From Methylobacterium sp. 77 (GTDB lineage: Bacteria; Pseudomonadota; Alphaproteobacteria; Rhizobiales; Beijerinckiaceae): a stretch of DNA of 64,000 bases. The stretch is from positions 962,011 to 1,026,010 of the forward strand of contig NZ_KB910516.1 of assembly GCF_000372825.1 (NCBI RefSeq), written 5' to 3'. Of the stretch, positions 8,553 through 16,891 are shown one piece after another (within the stretch, counting starts at the first letter, position 1; the number at the start of each line of letters is the position of its first letter). The position numbers and the translations under genes are program-made. Under the pieces are notes generated by a model that was not told the DNA's origin, searched no databases, and worked only from the letters and a program-made list of their open reading frames with translations.

Positions 8553-9485
8553 TTACCCCGCCTGCCTCTCCTCGCCGGCGAGGTCCAGCAAAGTCTGGCG
8601 CAGCCAGCGATGGGCGGGGTCGTTGTCGTAGGAGGCGTGCCACAGCATCGAGATCGCCACCTCGTCGAGGGCGACCGGCGCGGGGCTGACGGCGAGGCCG
8701 AGCGTTCCGGCGAAAAGGGTGGCGAGGCGCTCCTGCATGGTGGTGAGAACGGGCGCGCTGCGGACCAGGAACGGCACCGCGAGGAAGCGCGGCGTCGTCA
8801 CCGCCAAGTCGCGTCGCAGACCAAGGAGGGCGAGCGCATCGTCCACCACCCCGTGGGCGGTCTCCTTCAGGCTGGTGAGCACATGGGGAAAGCGCAGATA
8901 ATCATCGAGCGAAATCGGCGGCGTCACGCCGAGGAGGTCGGCGTTGAACAGGCAGACGTAGCGGTCGCGATAGAGCAGGCGCTGCTTGTGGTGGATCTGA
9001 CCCTGGCTGAACATGCCGATACCGAGATCGACCCTGTCCGCGTCGAGCTCCTGCAGGATGCGGATACGGTCGATGGAGCGCAGGAGCAGGCTGATCCCCG
9101 GTGCGTGCCGACGCAGATAGGCGAGGAGGCGCGGCCCGAGCAGAACCTCTGTGGAATCGGGCAGGCCGATGGTGAAGGTGCGCGTCACGCTGCGCGGATC
9201 GAACGCCTCGTCGCGGCGGACAAGGGATTGGATCTGTCGCAGCAGGGTCCGGACGGGTTCGGCGAGAGCGAGCGCACGGGGTGTTGCCCGCATCCCCTCG
9301 GGCGCGCGGGTCAGCAATTCGTCGCCGAAGGTGGTGCGGAGCCGGGCAAGACTGCTGCTCATGGCCGATTGACCGACACCGATCCGAGCGGCGGCACGGG
9401 TGACGCTCCGTTCCGTGAGCAGGGCGTCGAGGGCGACGAGGAGGTTGAGATCGATGCGCGATAGATCGACGTGATCAATAGTCAT
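8553..9485 (-). CDS. LysR-family transcriptional regulator
   Basis: This 310-residue protein has an N-terminal winged helix-turn-helix, LNLLVALDALLTERSVTRAA through FGDELLTR (about residues 12-60), and a C-terminal type-2 periplasmic-binding-like effector domain. The DLGIGMF segment and the PRFLAVPFLV segment suggest the NodD/NahR-like branch. The reading frame stays open far upstream, but ATG 9485, directly before MTIDHVDLSRIDLNLL, matches the usual start of the family. It is transcribed divergently from the small secreted protein at 9585. An inverted repeat in the shared 99 bp could be its operator. The effector is unknown. Confidence 0.92.
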   Translation of the reverse strand: MTIDHVDLSRIDLNLLVALDALLTERSVTRAAARIGVGQSAMSSSLARLRTTFGDELLTRAPEGMRATPRALALAEPVRTLLRQIQSLVRRDEAFDPRSVTRTFTIGLPDSTEVLLGPRLLAYLRRHAPGISLLLRSIDRIRILQELDADRVDLGIGMFSQGQIHHKQRLLYRDRYVCLFNADLLGVTPPISLDDYLRFPHVLTSLKETAHGVVDDALALLGLRRDLAVTTPRFLAVPFLVRSAPVLTTMQERLATLFAGTLGLAVSPAPVALDEVAISMLWHASYDNDPAHRWLRQTLLDLAGEERQAG

Positions 9486-9508
9486 TATCGATCCTATCTG
9501 TTTGATCC

Positions 9509-9527
9509 ATGCTGCATCGCACAGCAT
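9509..9527. promoter_or_regulatory. Inverted repeat, possible LysR operator
   Basis: ATGCTG-N7-CAGCAT lies in the 99-bp gap between the lysR-type gene and the divergent secreted-protein gene. LysR regulators usually bind imperfect inverted repeats in such positions. It does not fit the strict T-N11-A rule, so the assignment is tentative. Confidence 0.35.
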
Positions 9528-9584
9528 ATTCGCTCCAGAAGCAAGGGCGACACGCTCCTTGCACAGTGAGCGAGACCCGACACC

Positions 9585-9947
9585 ATGACCATTAGAACCT
9601 TCATCGCCGCCGCCGTCCTCACCGCCGGTGCTCTCACGGGCACCGCCTCGGCCGAGACGATCAAACCCCTCGACGGTGGCAGCGTCAGCCTCGGCGAACT
9701 CTCCGGCGTGGCTTATTACACCGCCGAGCCCAAGGGCTACCGGGTGGTCGTGACCCTGGCCCGCACCGAGACGGGCCGTGCCGTGCGGTTCGAGACGATC
9801 CTGGGCTCCGGCCAGAGCGTGACTCTCTCGACCCCGCAGGAGCTCGGCGCCACGGCCGATGCCATCGAGATCAGCCGCACCGGCGATACCGTCGCCGTGA
9901 GTCGGCTTCGTGCCGAGCCGACGCGGGAGGCATCGGCCCTCAATTAA
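9585..9947 (+). CDS. Small secreted protein of unknown function
   Basis: This 120-residue protein has a clear Sec signal peptide: a basic start, a hydrophobic stretch of about 15 residues and TASA-ET as a likely cleavage site near residue 23. The mature part is about 97 residues, predicted to be mostly beta strands (GVAYYTAEPKGYRVVVTL, AVRFETILGSGQSVTL), with no Cys. Short periplasmic proteins of this kind are common in Methylobacterium, but I recognise no family function. It is divergent from the LysR-type gene, which may control it, and is followed by a strong hairpin terminator. Confidence 0.75.
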   Translation: MTIRTFIAAAVLTAGALTGTASAETIKPLDGGSVSLGELSGVAYYTAEPKGYRVVVTLARTETGRAVRFETILGSGQSVTLSTPQELGATADAIEISRTGDTVAVSRLRAEPTREASALN

Positions 9948-9981
9948 GGGGATGCCCGGCATGACCGGGTCTCCCGACCCC

Positions 9982-10018
9982 GAAGGCCTCTCCGTTCTCA
10001 TGAATGGGGGAGGCCTTC
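9982..10018 (+). terminator. Hairpin terminator after the secreted-protein gene
   Basis: A 12-bp stem (GAAGGCCTCTCC pairing with GGGGGAGGCCTTC, one G-T pair) with a loop of about 13 bases lies 35 bp after the stop codon. There is no long T run after it, only TCTCCGTCTTC, so termination may be partly Rho-assisted. Confidence 0.6.
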
Positions 10019-10121
10019 TCCGTCTTCGGCCCTCCTCATTCGTCTTACGCCCCGACAATCCTATAAGAGGCGTGCGCGGTCACGCATCACGAGCGACGCT
10101 CGCCGAGGACAGAAACGGGCC

Positions 10122-10304
10122 ATGGCAGGATTGAAGGACAAACGCGGCTTCGTCGACAAGGACAGGCTCGACCTCTCCGAGCGGCAGGCCGTCGAGCATT
10201 GGATGAAGCGCTGGGGCGTCACGCGCGATCAATTGACCTCCGCCCATCGCAAAGTCGGCCATATGGTCAAGGATATCGCCGCCGAACTCGGCAAGAAACG
10301 CTGA
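10122..10304 (+). CDS. DUF3606-domain small protein
   Basis: This 60-residue, highly charged protein matches the DUF3606 pattern: DLSERQAVEHWMKRWGVTRDQLTSAHRKVG and then a short amphipathic helix ending in basic residues. The WGVT-DQL segment and the VG near position 45 are the conserved family landmarks. The function of DUF3606 is unknown. Members are small and abundant in Rhizobiales, often in several copies, and the size fits a DNA- or nucleoid-associated helper, but that is inference. It stands alone between the secreted-protein gene and the EEP-family gene. Confidence 0.85.
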   Translation: MAGLKDKRGFVDKDRLDLSERQAVEHWMKRWGVTRDQLTSAHRKVGHMVKDIAAELGKKR

Positions 10305-10386
10305 CGTTAAACGCTGACGAGAAACGTTTGGACCAGACGAAGCGTTGAGACGCGACGACGACCGGGAAAAGGCGGGAGGCGGGCGG

Positions 10387-11238
10387 GTGCCACTCAAGAG
10401 ACACGGGCTGCTCCCATGGGGCGGCATGCTGAACGACCGCCGTTACGCCGTTTCCGAATCCGCCCGCTGCGCCGATCTGCGCGCCCTGAGCGCGCCCGAC
10501 CGCAACCGCTTCCGCAAGATCGTGAGTTGGAATCTGCTGCGGCGCACGGGCGCCAAGGTGGACGGCATCGTCGAACTGATCGAGCGCGAGCAGCCCGACC
10601 TCCTCCTGATGCAGGAGGCGACGAAGGAGATTGCGTCGATCAAGGAGCGGCTCGGCGGGCACTATGCCTGGGCGCCGCTGCCCGGCCGTATCCACGGACT
10701 CGCGATGTGGAGCCCGCATCCCTGGGCCGCCCCGCCCATCGTCGTCAAGCTGCCGTCCGGCGCCCTCGTCGACCGGGTCTGCCAGATCCTGGACATGGGC
10801 GATTTCGGCGTCGCCAACGTCCACCTCTCGCATGGCCAGGTGCTCAACCGGCGCCAGTTGCGGCGGATCGAGCAGAGCCTGCCCGCACGCGCGGCGGTGA
10901 TCGGCGATTACAATCTCGTCGGCCCGGCGCTGCTGCCGGGTTTTCGCGATGCCGGACCGCGGATTCCGACCCATGCCATGGTAGACATCGTGCCGCTCCG
11001 CATCGATCGCTGCCTGGTGCGCGGGCTCGCCTGCCTCGGCCGCACGGTGCTGCCGCGCGGCGCCTCCGATCACCGGCCGATCGTGGTGCACCTCGCCCCC
11101 GCCCCGGCACAGCCGACGGCACACGATATCAGAGGTATGGCAGCAATAGTCGCACGGCTGCGTCGCGCAGCCGGACGGGAAGCGACCGTCGCGCCAGGTC
11201 TTCGGACGTCAGGCGCGCCTCCATCTTCGTCCGCATAA
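10387..11238 (+). CDS. Endonuclease/exonuclease/phosphatase family protein
   Basis: The 283-residue protein has the EEP-fold signatures in order: VSWNLL with the metal-binding Asn, LLMQEA with the catalytic Glu, VANVHLSHG, IGDYNLVGP and SDHRPIVVHL with the terminal catalytic Asp-His. Enzymes of this fold hydrolyse phosphodiester or phosphomonoester bonds in DNA, phosphoinositides or lipids; the substrate here is unknown. I chose GTG 10387 because GGGAGG lies 7-8 bases upstream; a TTG at 10345 is possible. The last 37 or so residues are low-complexity and overlap the convergent cardiolipin synthase gene by 110 bp. The neighbourhood suggests, weakly, a phospholipid-related role. Confidence 0.85.
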   Translation: MPLKRHGLLPWGGMLNDRRYAVSESARCADLRALSAPDRNRFRKIVSWNLLRRTGAKVDGIVELIEREQPDLLLMQEATKEIASIKERLGGHYAWAPLPGRIHGLAMWSPHPWAAPPIVVKLPSGALVDRVCQILDMGDFGVANVHLSHGQVLNRRQLRRIEQSLPARAAVIGDYNLVGPALLPGFRDAGPRIPTHAMVDIVPLRIDRCLVRGLACLGRTVLPRGASDHRPIVVHLAPAPAQPTAHDIRGMAAIVARLRRAAGREATVAPGLRTSGAPPSSSA

Positions 11239-12565
11239 ACCGGTCGAGCCGGTCGGCGAAAGCCCGGTCGTAGACTTCGACATTGAGCTCGAAATTCAGG
11301 CGGAAGCTGCGCATGTCCCAGTTCGCGCTGCCGACGAAACTCCATTCGCCATCGACGACGAGTAGCTTCGAATGGTCGAAGGGCGGCTCGTCGAGCCAGA
11401 TCCGCACGCCGCTCTCGAGCAGGGGCGCCACATGCGCCCGCGTCGCCCAATCGACGTAACGATGGTTGCTCGCGCGCGGGATGATGACATCGACCCGGAT
11501 GCCCCGTGTCGCGGCGAGCGCGAGGGTGGTGGACAGGATTTCGCTCGGCAGAAAATAGGGCGTCACCAGGCGGATGCTGTGTTGGGCGCAGGTGATCGCC
11601 GACATCACGGCGAACTCGATCTTCTCGATATCCGCGTCCGGTCCCGACGTGACGACGCGAGCCTCAATCTCGCCGGCGGGGCCGAGCGGGGGGAACCAGC
11701 GTTCGCCGTCGAGTTCCTCACCCGTCACGAAGGCCCAGTCGCTGGCGAAGGCCTGGGTCAGTTGCTCGACCACGGGTCCCTCGATGCGGAAATGGCTGTC
11801 GCGCACAGGGTCGGGCGGAGACGTCGCCACGAGGTTCTCGTCGGCGATGTTGATGCCCCCGGTGAAGCCGATGCGCCCGTCGACGATGAGAATCTTCTTG
11901 TGGCTTCGCAGGTTCAGGAACGGCATCCGCCAGGGCAGGGCGGAATGCATGAACAGACCCACCGGCACCCCGGCCCGGCGCAGGCGCCGCGCCATCGCCG
12001 GAAAGAAGTAGCCGCTGCCGATCCCGTCGATGAGCACACGGACCTCGACGCCGCGATGCCTGGCGGCCAGCATCGCCTCGAAGAAGCGGCTCCCCGTATC
12101 GTCGTTGCGGAAGATGTAACTCGACAGGGCGATGCTGCTTCGCGCGCCCTCGATCGCCGCCAGCATGGCCGGGTAGGCCTCGTCGCCGTTGCGCATTGTC
12201 TCGAGCGCATTGCCGCCGAGGAGGGAGAGTTTCGTGATCCGACGGACGGCGCGGTCCAGGGGCCGCAGATCATCGGGAACGGTCGCGTCGGGGATGGCGG
12301 GGGAGCCCACCTGCTGCGAGGGCCGCACCCGCAACTGTCGCGCGCGACGCGACACCCGGTTCACGCCGAAGATCGCATAGAGGATCGTCCCGAAGATCGG
12401 CGACAGCCAGGCAAGGCCGATCCAGCCGATGGCGGTGCCGATCTCTCGCTTGCGCAGCAGGGCGTGGACCGAGACGAGAAGGGCCAGAGCGATACCGAAC
12501 AGGGCCAGCACGTCGGCCCGGATCGAGCCGGTCGCCTGCAGCCATCGGTGGAGAAGGTCTTCCAA
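11129..12565 (-). CDS. cls: Cardiolipin synthase (phospholipase D family)
   Basis: This 478-residue membrane enzyme probably joins two phosphatidylglycerols to make cardiolipin. Two N-terminal transmembrane segments (about 18-36 and 44-66) precede two PLD domains with HKD motifs: His222-Lys224-Asp229 in SHKKILIVDG and His398-Lys400-Asp405 in DHSKLLVVDG, the second followed by GSANWDMRSF. This is the ClsA-type layout. The start is TTG 12565, chosen because the first membrane helix needs residues upstream of the next possible start; no strong ribosome site is visible, so the start is uncertain. Its 3' end overlaps the convergent EEP-family gene. Confidence 0.92.
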   Translation of the reverse strand: MEDLLHRWLQATGSIRADVLALFGIALALLVSVHALLRKREIGTAIGWIGLAWLSPIFGTILYAIFGVNRVSRRARQLRVRPSQQVGSPAIPDATVPDDLRPLDRAVRRITKLSLLGGNALETMRNGDEAYPAMLAAIEGARSSIALSSYIFRNDDTGSRFFEAMLAARHRGVEVRVLIDGIGSGYFFPAMARRLRRAGVPVGLFMHSALPWRMPFLNLRSHKKILIVDGRIGFTGGINIADENLVATSPPDPVRDSHFRIEGPVVEQLTQAFASDWAFVTGEELDGERWFPPLGPAGEIEARVVTSGPDADIEKIEFAVMSAITCAQHSIRLVTPYFLPSEILSTTLALAATRGIRVDVIIPRASNHRYVDWATRAHVAPLLESGVRIWLDEPPFDHSKLLVVDGEWSFVGSANWDMRSFRLNFELNVEVYDRAFADRLDRFMRTKMEARLTSEDLARRSLPVRLRDAAVRLLLPYL

Positions 12566-12633
12566 GGATCAGCCCAGTCTGAGAACGGGATCGCGAGACG
12601 ACGAACTCTTTAGCCCCGAGCCCGCGGAAAGAC

Positions 12634-14862
12634 CTAGCGTCCGGCCGTCCCGGCGGCAGCCTCCGCAAGGTGCGCCTCCTCGCGCGAATGCGTCGGGCGC
12701 AGGGTCTCGGTCAGGAGTTCCACCTGCGTCACGAGCCGGACGAGACTGTCGGCGCGGGGCAGGTCGGGATGGGCGGGGAGGGCGCTGCCATCCTCGGCGA
12801 GCCGGGCGAGGGTGGTGGTGATCCACAGGGTCCAGGCGCGGCACGCCTCCACCTCGTTCTCGGCATCGCTCTTCGGGTCGCGTCTCGGCTCGGCGGCATA
12901 GCGCAGCGCCGACAGGCGCGCGCCGATCCGGCGCAATGTCGCGTCGGCGACCATGGCGGTCTCGACCTGCGGATGTCGTCCGGCGCGCGGCTGCTGGAGA
13001 GCGCGGGAGAGGGCGGCCTCCAGGGTATTGAGGGCGAGGCCGCTCGCCCGCGCCGCCTGTTCGGCTGCCCCGCTCCGCTCGGCCTCCGCCCGGTTCGAGA
13101 GCACCGTGCGCGCGAAATCGGCATGCGCCTTCACCGCCTTCTTCAGTTCGAGGCGGACCTGATCCGGCTCCCAGACCGGCCACAGAAGCAGACTGCTCGC
13201 CACGGCGATGAGACCGCCGAGGAGGGTGAAGAGCGCCCGCATGCCCGCGACTTCCCAGGAGGCATGGCCCGGCTCCATCACTTCCACCAGCAATACGACG
13301 AGGGGCGTCAGGCAGGCGATGAAGACGCCGTAGCTCACCTGCCGCGCGGCAAAGCCGATGATGCTCAAGGGGAAGATCAGGGCCGCCAGCGTCAGGGTCG
13401 TGGTGGCGACGCTGGCGAGCAGGGCGCCGAGCATGCCGCCGAGCACCGTGCCGCCGATCCGCTCCAGGGCTCGCTGCCAGGTGGCGGCGTAGAAGGGCTG
13501 CATCGTCAGCACCACCGTGATGGTGAGCCAGTGGGTGAACGGCCCCGGCCAGAGCAGGGTGAGGCCGAGGACCGGTGCCGTGACCACACTCGCTCGGATC
13601 GCGTGCCGCAGGTTGGGCGAAGCCAGGGTGAAGTTCGCCTTCAGCGGGCCGAGCAGACGCCGGCGCAGCGGCAGGCTGGCACTGCCCAGCAGAGTGCCGC
13701 CGGGGCGATACCCTTCCGGCGTCGAGAGCTTGGCCCCGATGCGCACGCGGTCGAGGATGCGTTCGGCGAGGGCCTTGAGGGCCGGATCGGAGGAGAAGCC
13801 ACGCCCGGCCCGCTCGATCGAACGCTCGATGCGCGCCAGATCGAGAATGGTGTCGTCGCGGATCGCCCGCGCGACCACGAGGAGGAGCGGCCTCAGCCGC
13901 CGCAGCAGGCGCCGCGTCCGGACCTGGCGGTTGGGGTTGAGATCGGCCTCGATCCGGTCGGACAGGGCAATCAGCGCGGCGAAGGCCTGCTCGGCACTCT
14001 CGAGCCGGATCAGGGCCTGGGCGGTTCGGTCTGAGACGCGCTCGCGGCTGCGGGCGAGGTCGACGATCAGGCTGCGTGCGAGCTCGATCGCCTCGCGCAC
14101 GCCGCGACGATGGGCGCGGGCATGGTCGTCGAACCCGGCCGCATCGGCCTTCTCCGAGGCCGCGAGGTCTTCGAGGTCGCCGCTGAGCAGGGCGAGCCGG
14201 CGCCAGACCTCGGCCACCGCCCTCTGGGTCGGGCGATAGGGGTTGAGGCGCCACAAGGCGAGCGCCAGCACCGTCGCCCACAGGCCGCCGGCCAGCACCA
14301 TCGCTCCGGCGACGGCGGCTTCGCTGCCGGAGAGCGGTCGGTCGAGGGCGAAGGCCAGGACGAGCACGAGGACGTTGCCGGCGGTTTGCTCCTGCACGCC
14401 CCAGACGCGGGCATAGGTGCAACAGAAGATGACGAGGGTCGCGACCGGCACGACGAGGGCGGGGCCATGCGGCTGCATCAGCCCGAACAGGCTCCATACG
14501 ACGCCGGCCAGCACCGAGAACACCGCGAGCACCATGAGGCGCGAGCGCATCGGACCGCCGATATCGGCAAAGCAGGTCAGATTGGCCGCGAGCGCCATGA
14601 TCAGGAGGGGTGGCCACGCCACGAATTCATGGACGAGGATGACGGTGCCGAAGGCGCAGGCCGCCCGAATCCCCTCCATGATGCTGAGACCGCGTGGGTC
14701 GAGGGCGATCGGCAAGCGCGCCAGATTCGATCCCGGAGCGGAGAGAGATCCGCGGCCTAAGAGGAAACCGGCGGCGCGCCGGCGCCGAAGGCTCTCGGAG
14801 GCGGCACCGCCAGCCTTGATATTGGGGCCCGTCTTGGCCGTCGGGATGGAAGGGAGGGGCAC
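12634..14862 (-). CDS. FUSC-family membrane transporter
   Basis: This 742-residue inner-membrane protein has two hydrophobic clusters, at about 62-175 (including MEGIRAACAFGTVILVHEF) and 415-540 (including TVVLTMQPFYAATWQRALERIGGTVLGGMLGALLA), separated by a charged cytoplasmic part rich in Arg. The second cluster with QPxxAATWQRxxxRIGGTxxG is the FUSC/aromatic-acid-exporter signature. Relatives export fusaric acid or aromatic carboxylic acids, usually with a membrane-fusion partner, which is absent here. The GTG 14862 start is a best guess; ATG 14679 is in frame but would remove part of the first helix. It lies upstream of cls, 68 bp apart, possibly in one operon. Confidence 0.88.
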   Translation of the reverse strand: MPLPSIPTAKTGPNIKAGGAASESLRRRRAAGFLLGRGSLSAPGSNLARLPIALDPRGLSIMEGIRAACAFGTVILVHEFVAWPPLLIMALAANLTCFADIGGPMRSRLMVLAVFSVLAGVVWSLFGLMQPHGPALVVPVATLVIFCCTYARVWGVQEQTAGNVLVLVLAFALDRPLSGSEAAVAGAMVLAGGLWATVLALALWRLNPYRPTQRAVAEVWRRLALLSGDLEDLAASEKADAAGFDDHARAHRRGVREAIELARSLIVDLARSRERVSDRTAQALIRLESAEQAFAALIALSDRIEADLNPNRQVRTRRLLRRLRPLLLVVARAIRDDTILDLARIERSIERAGRGFSSDPALKALAERILDRVRIGAKLSTPEGYRPGGTLLGSASLPLRRRLLGPLKANFTLASPNLRHAIRASVVTAPVLGLTLLWPGPFTHWLTITVVLTMQPFYAATWQRALERIGGTVLGGMLGALLASVATTTLTLAALIFPLSIIGFAARQVSYGVFIACLTPLVVLLVEVMEPGHASWEVAGMRALFTLLGGLIAVASSLLLWPVWEPDQVRLELKKAVKAHADFARTVLSNRAEAERSGAAEQAARASGLALNTLEAALSRALQQPRAGRHPQVETAMVADATLRRIGARLSALRYAAEPRRDPKSDAENEVEACRAWTLWITTTLARLAEDGSALPAHPDLPRADSLVRLVTQVELLTETLRPTHSREEAHLAEAAAGTAGR

Positions 14863-15124
14863 CGTAACACGATCCGCCGGGCGGCATGCCCGGTGACAGC
14901 CGGTTTAAAGCCGATCGACGGCGCGCAGAACCCATCTTCACGCGTGCAGTGCACCATCGCCATGCGGTTCGCGATGCCCCTGGCGGCCAAGCGCTGCGGC
15001 GGCAGCTGTATACATTTTCGCTCCGATCCGCCGTGGATCGTGCCTCTTGGCCGGTACCTTGCATACCAGATTTGCCCCCGACAATCGGTCAGCGGCAATG
15101 GTCATCGAGGAAAAGCGCAACACG

Positions 15125-16738
15125 ATGAGAGGCTTGGCAGAACATCTTCGCGTGGGGCTCGTGGCCGCGGCGCTCGTCACCGGCAGCATGGTTCCGGCGG
15201 CCTGGGCGCAGGGAACGCTGCGGATCGGCATGACCGCATCGGACATCCCGCTCACCACCGGCCAAGCCGACAATGGCGGCGAGGGCATGCGCTTCATGGG
15301 CTACACGGTCTATGACGGGCTCATCAACTGGGACCTGTCGAGCGCGACCAAGCCCTCCGACCTCTCCCCCGGTCTCGCCACCTCCTGGGAGGTGGATGCC
15401 GCCGACAAGACCAAGTGGATCTTCAAGCTGCGCCCCGGCGTGAGCTTCCATGACGGTTCGCCCTTCACCGCCGATTCGGTGGTGTGGAACCTCGATAAAC
15501 TCCTCAAGAACGATGCGCCGCAATTCGATCCGCGCCAATCGGCGCAGGGGCGCTCGCGAATCCCAGGTGTCGCCACTTACCGCGTGGTCGATCCGATGAC
15601 GGTGGAGATCACCACCAAGGTGCCGGACGCGACGCTGCCCTACCAGATCGCCTGGATCATGATGTCCTCGCCGGCGCAATGGGAGAAAGTCGGCAAGAGC
15701 TGGGACGCCTTCGCCAAGACCCCGTCGGGGACGGGACCGTGGAAGCTCACCCTGTTCGCTCCGCGCGAGCGTGCCGAGATGGCGCCCAACGCCGAGTATT
15801 GGGACAAGGCGCGGGTGCCCAAGCTCGACAAGCTGGTGCTGGTGCCGCTGCCGGAGGCCAATGCCCGCGTCGCGGCCCTGCGATCGGGTCAGGTCGACTG
15901 GATCGAGGCGCCCCCGCCGGACGCCGTCGCCTCGCTCAAGGGCGCGGGTTTCAGCATCGTCACCAATGCCTATCCGCATAACTGGACCTGGCACCTGTCG
16001 CGGATCGAGGGCTCGCCCTGGAACGATATCCGCATTCGCAAGGCGGCCAACCTCGCCATCGACCGCGAGGGCATGAAGGATATGCTCGGCGGCCTGATGA
16101 TCCCGGCCCAAGGCTTCATGCCGCCCGGCCACCAGTGGTTCGGTCATCCGACCTTCAAGCCGACCTACGATCCGGAGGGGGCCAAGAAGCTCCTGGCCGA
16201 GGCCGGCTACGGCCCGGACAAGCCGCTCGTGACCAAGATCCTGATCTCGCCATCGGGCTCGGGCCAGATGCAGCCGCTGCCGATGAACGAGGTGATCCAG
16301 CAGAACCTCGCGGAAGTCGGCATCAAGGTCGATTTCGAGGTGGTGGAGTGGAACACCCTGATCAACCTGTGGCGCGGCGGTGCCAAGGCGGAATCGGCGC
16401 GCAAGGCCACGGGCCTGAACTTCTCCTACTTCATCCAGGACCCCTTCACCGGCTTCGTCCGGCACGCCCAGTGCAACCTCGCCGCGCCGAACGGCACCAA
16501 TTGGGGTTTCTACTGCGACCCGGAGATGGACAAGCTCTTCGACGAAGCCCGCAACGCCTTCGACAAGACCGAACAGACCAAGGTGCTGGAGAAGATCCAC
16601 GAGAAATACGTCAACGAGGCGCTGTTCCTCATGGTCGCCCACGACACCAACCCGCGCGCCATGAGCCCGAAGGTGAAGGGTTTCGTCCAAGCACAGAACT
16701 GGTTCCAGGACTTCTCGCCGATCACGGTCGGGAAGTGA
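15125..16738 (+). CDS. ABC transporter substrate-binding protein, family 5
   Basis: This is the periplasmic receptor of a peptide/nickel-type importer. From ATG 15125 it encodes 537 residues, beginning with a Sec signal peptide (basic start, VGLVAAALVTGSMVPAAWA) cleaved before QGTLRIG. The SBP_bac_5 domain follows: YDGLINWD, LATSWEV, WIFKLRPGVSFHDG and a typical GTGPWKL near residue 205. Upstream in-frame ATGs (15098) and a GTG (15047) exist, but only 15125 puts the signal at the N-terminus. It heads a five-gene importer operon ending near an amidohydrolase, so the ligand may be an amino-acid derivative or peptide; this is inference. Confidence 0.92.
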   Translation: MRGLAEHLRVGLVAAALVTGSMVPAAWAQGTLRIGMTASDIPLTTGQADNGGEGMRFMGYTVYDGLINWDLSSATKPSDLSPGLATSWEVDAADKTKWIFKLRPGVSFHDGSPFTADSVVWNLDKLLKNDAPQFDPRQSAQGRSRIPGVATYRVVDPMTVEITTKVPDATLPYQIAWIMMSSPAQWEKVGKSWDAFAKTPSGTGPWKLTLFAPRERAEMAPNAEYWDKARVPKLDKLVLVPLPEANARVAALRSGQVDWIEAPPPDAVASLKGAGFSIVTNAYPHNWTWHLSRIEGSPWNDIRIRKAANLAIDREGMKDMLGGLMIPAQGFMPPGHQWFGHPTFKPTYDPEGAKKLLAEAGYGPDKPLVTKILISPSGSGQMQPLPMNEVIQQNLAEVGIKVDFEVVEWNTLINLWRGGAKAESARKATGLNFSYFIQDPFTGFVRHAQCNLAAPNGTNWGFYCDPEMDKLFDEARNAFDKTEQTKVLEKIHEKYVNEALFLMVAHDTNPRAMSPKVKGFVQAQNWFQDFSPITVGK

Positions 16739-16739
16739 G

Positions 16740-16862
16740 AGCGTCGGTCCTTCCCCTCGCGGGGAGGGACCGAGGGTGGGGCTGGCTCCGCCAGCCTTTG
16801 AAAGGTGAGGGCCGCTGGTCCCCCACCTCCATCTCCTTCCCGCCAGGGGGGGAGTGCCGCCA
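16740..16862. repeat. Intergenic palindrome-rich repeat
   Basis: The stretch between the binding-protein and first permease genes holds several GC-rich hairpins, including CCCTCGCGGGGAGGG and GGCTGGCTCCGCCAGCC. This resembles the small palindromic intergenic elements of Rhizobiales. It differs in sequence from the repeats at 60-63 kb. It may reduce read-through from the highly needed receptor gene to the permeases. Confidence 0.5.
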
Positions 16863-16891
16863 CAATGGATCGAGGTCATCCGGATGCTCCC

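Noticed and set aside
8610..9464. Plus-strand open frame antisense to the LysR-type gene
   Set aside because: The LysR-type frame on the minus strand has full family similarity, and this one has none.
16740..16862. Whether this repeat belongs to the same family as those at 60-63 kb
   Set aside because: Both are GC-rich and palindromic, but I could not match the units base by base, so I kept them apart.
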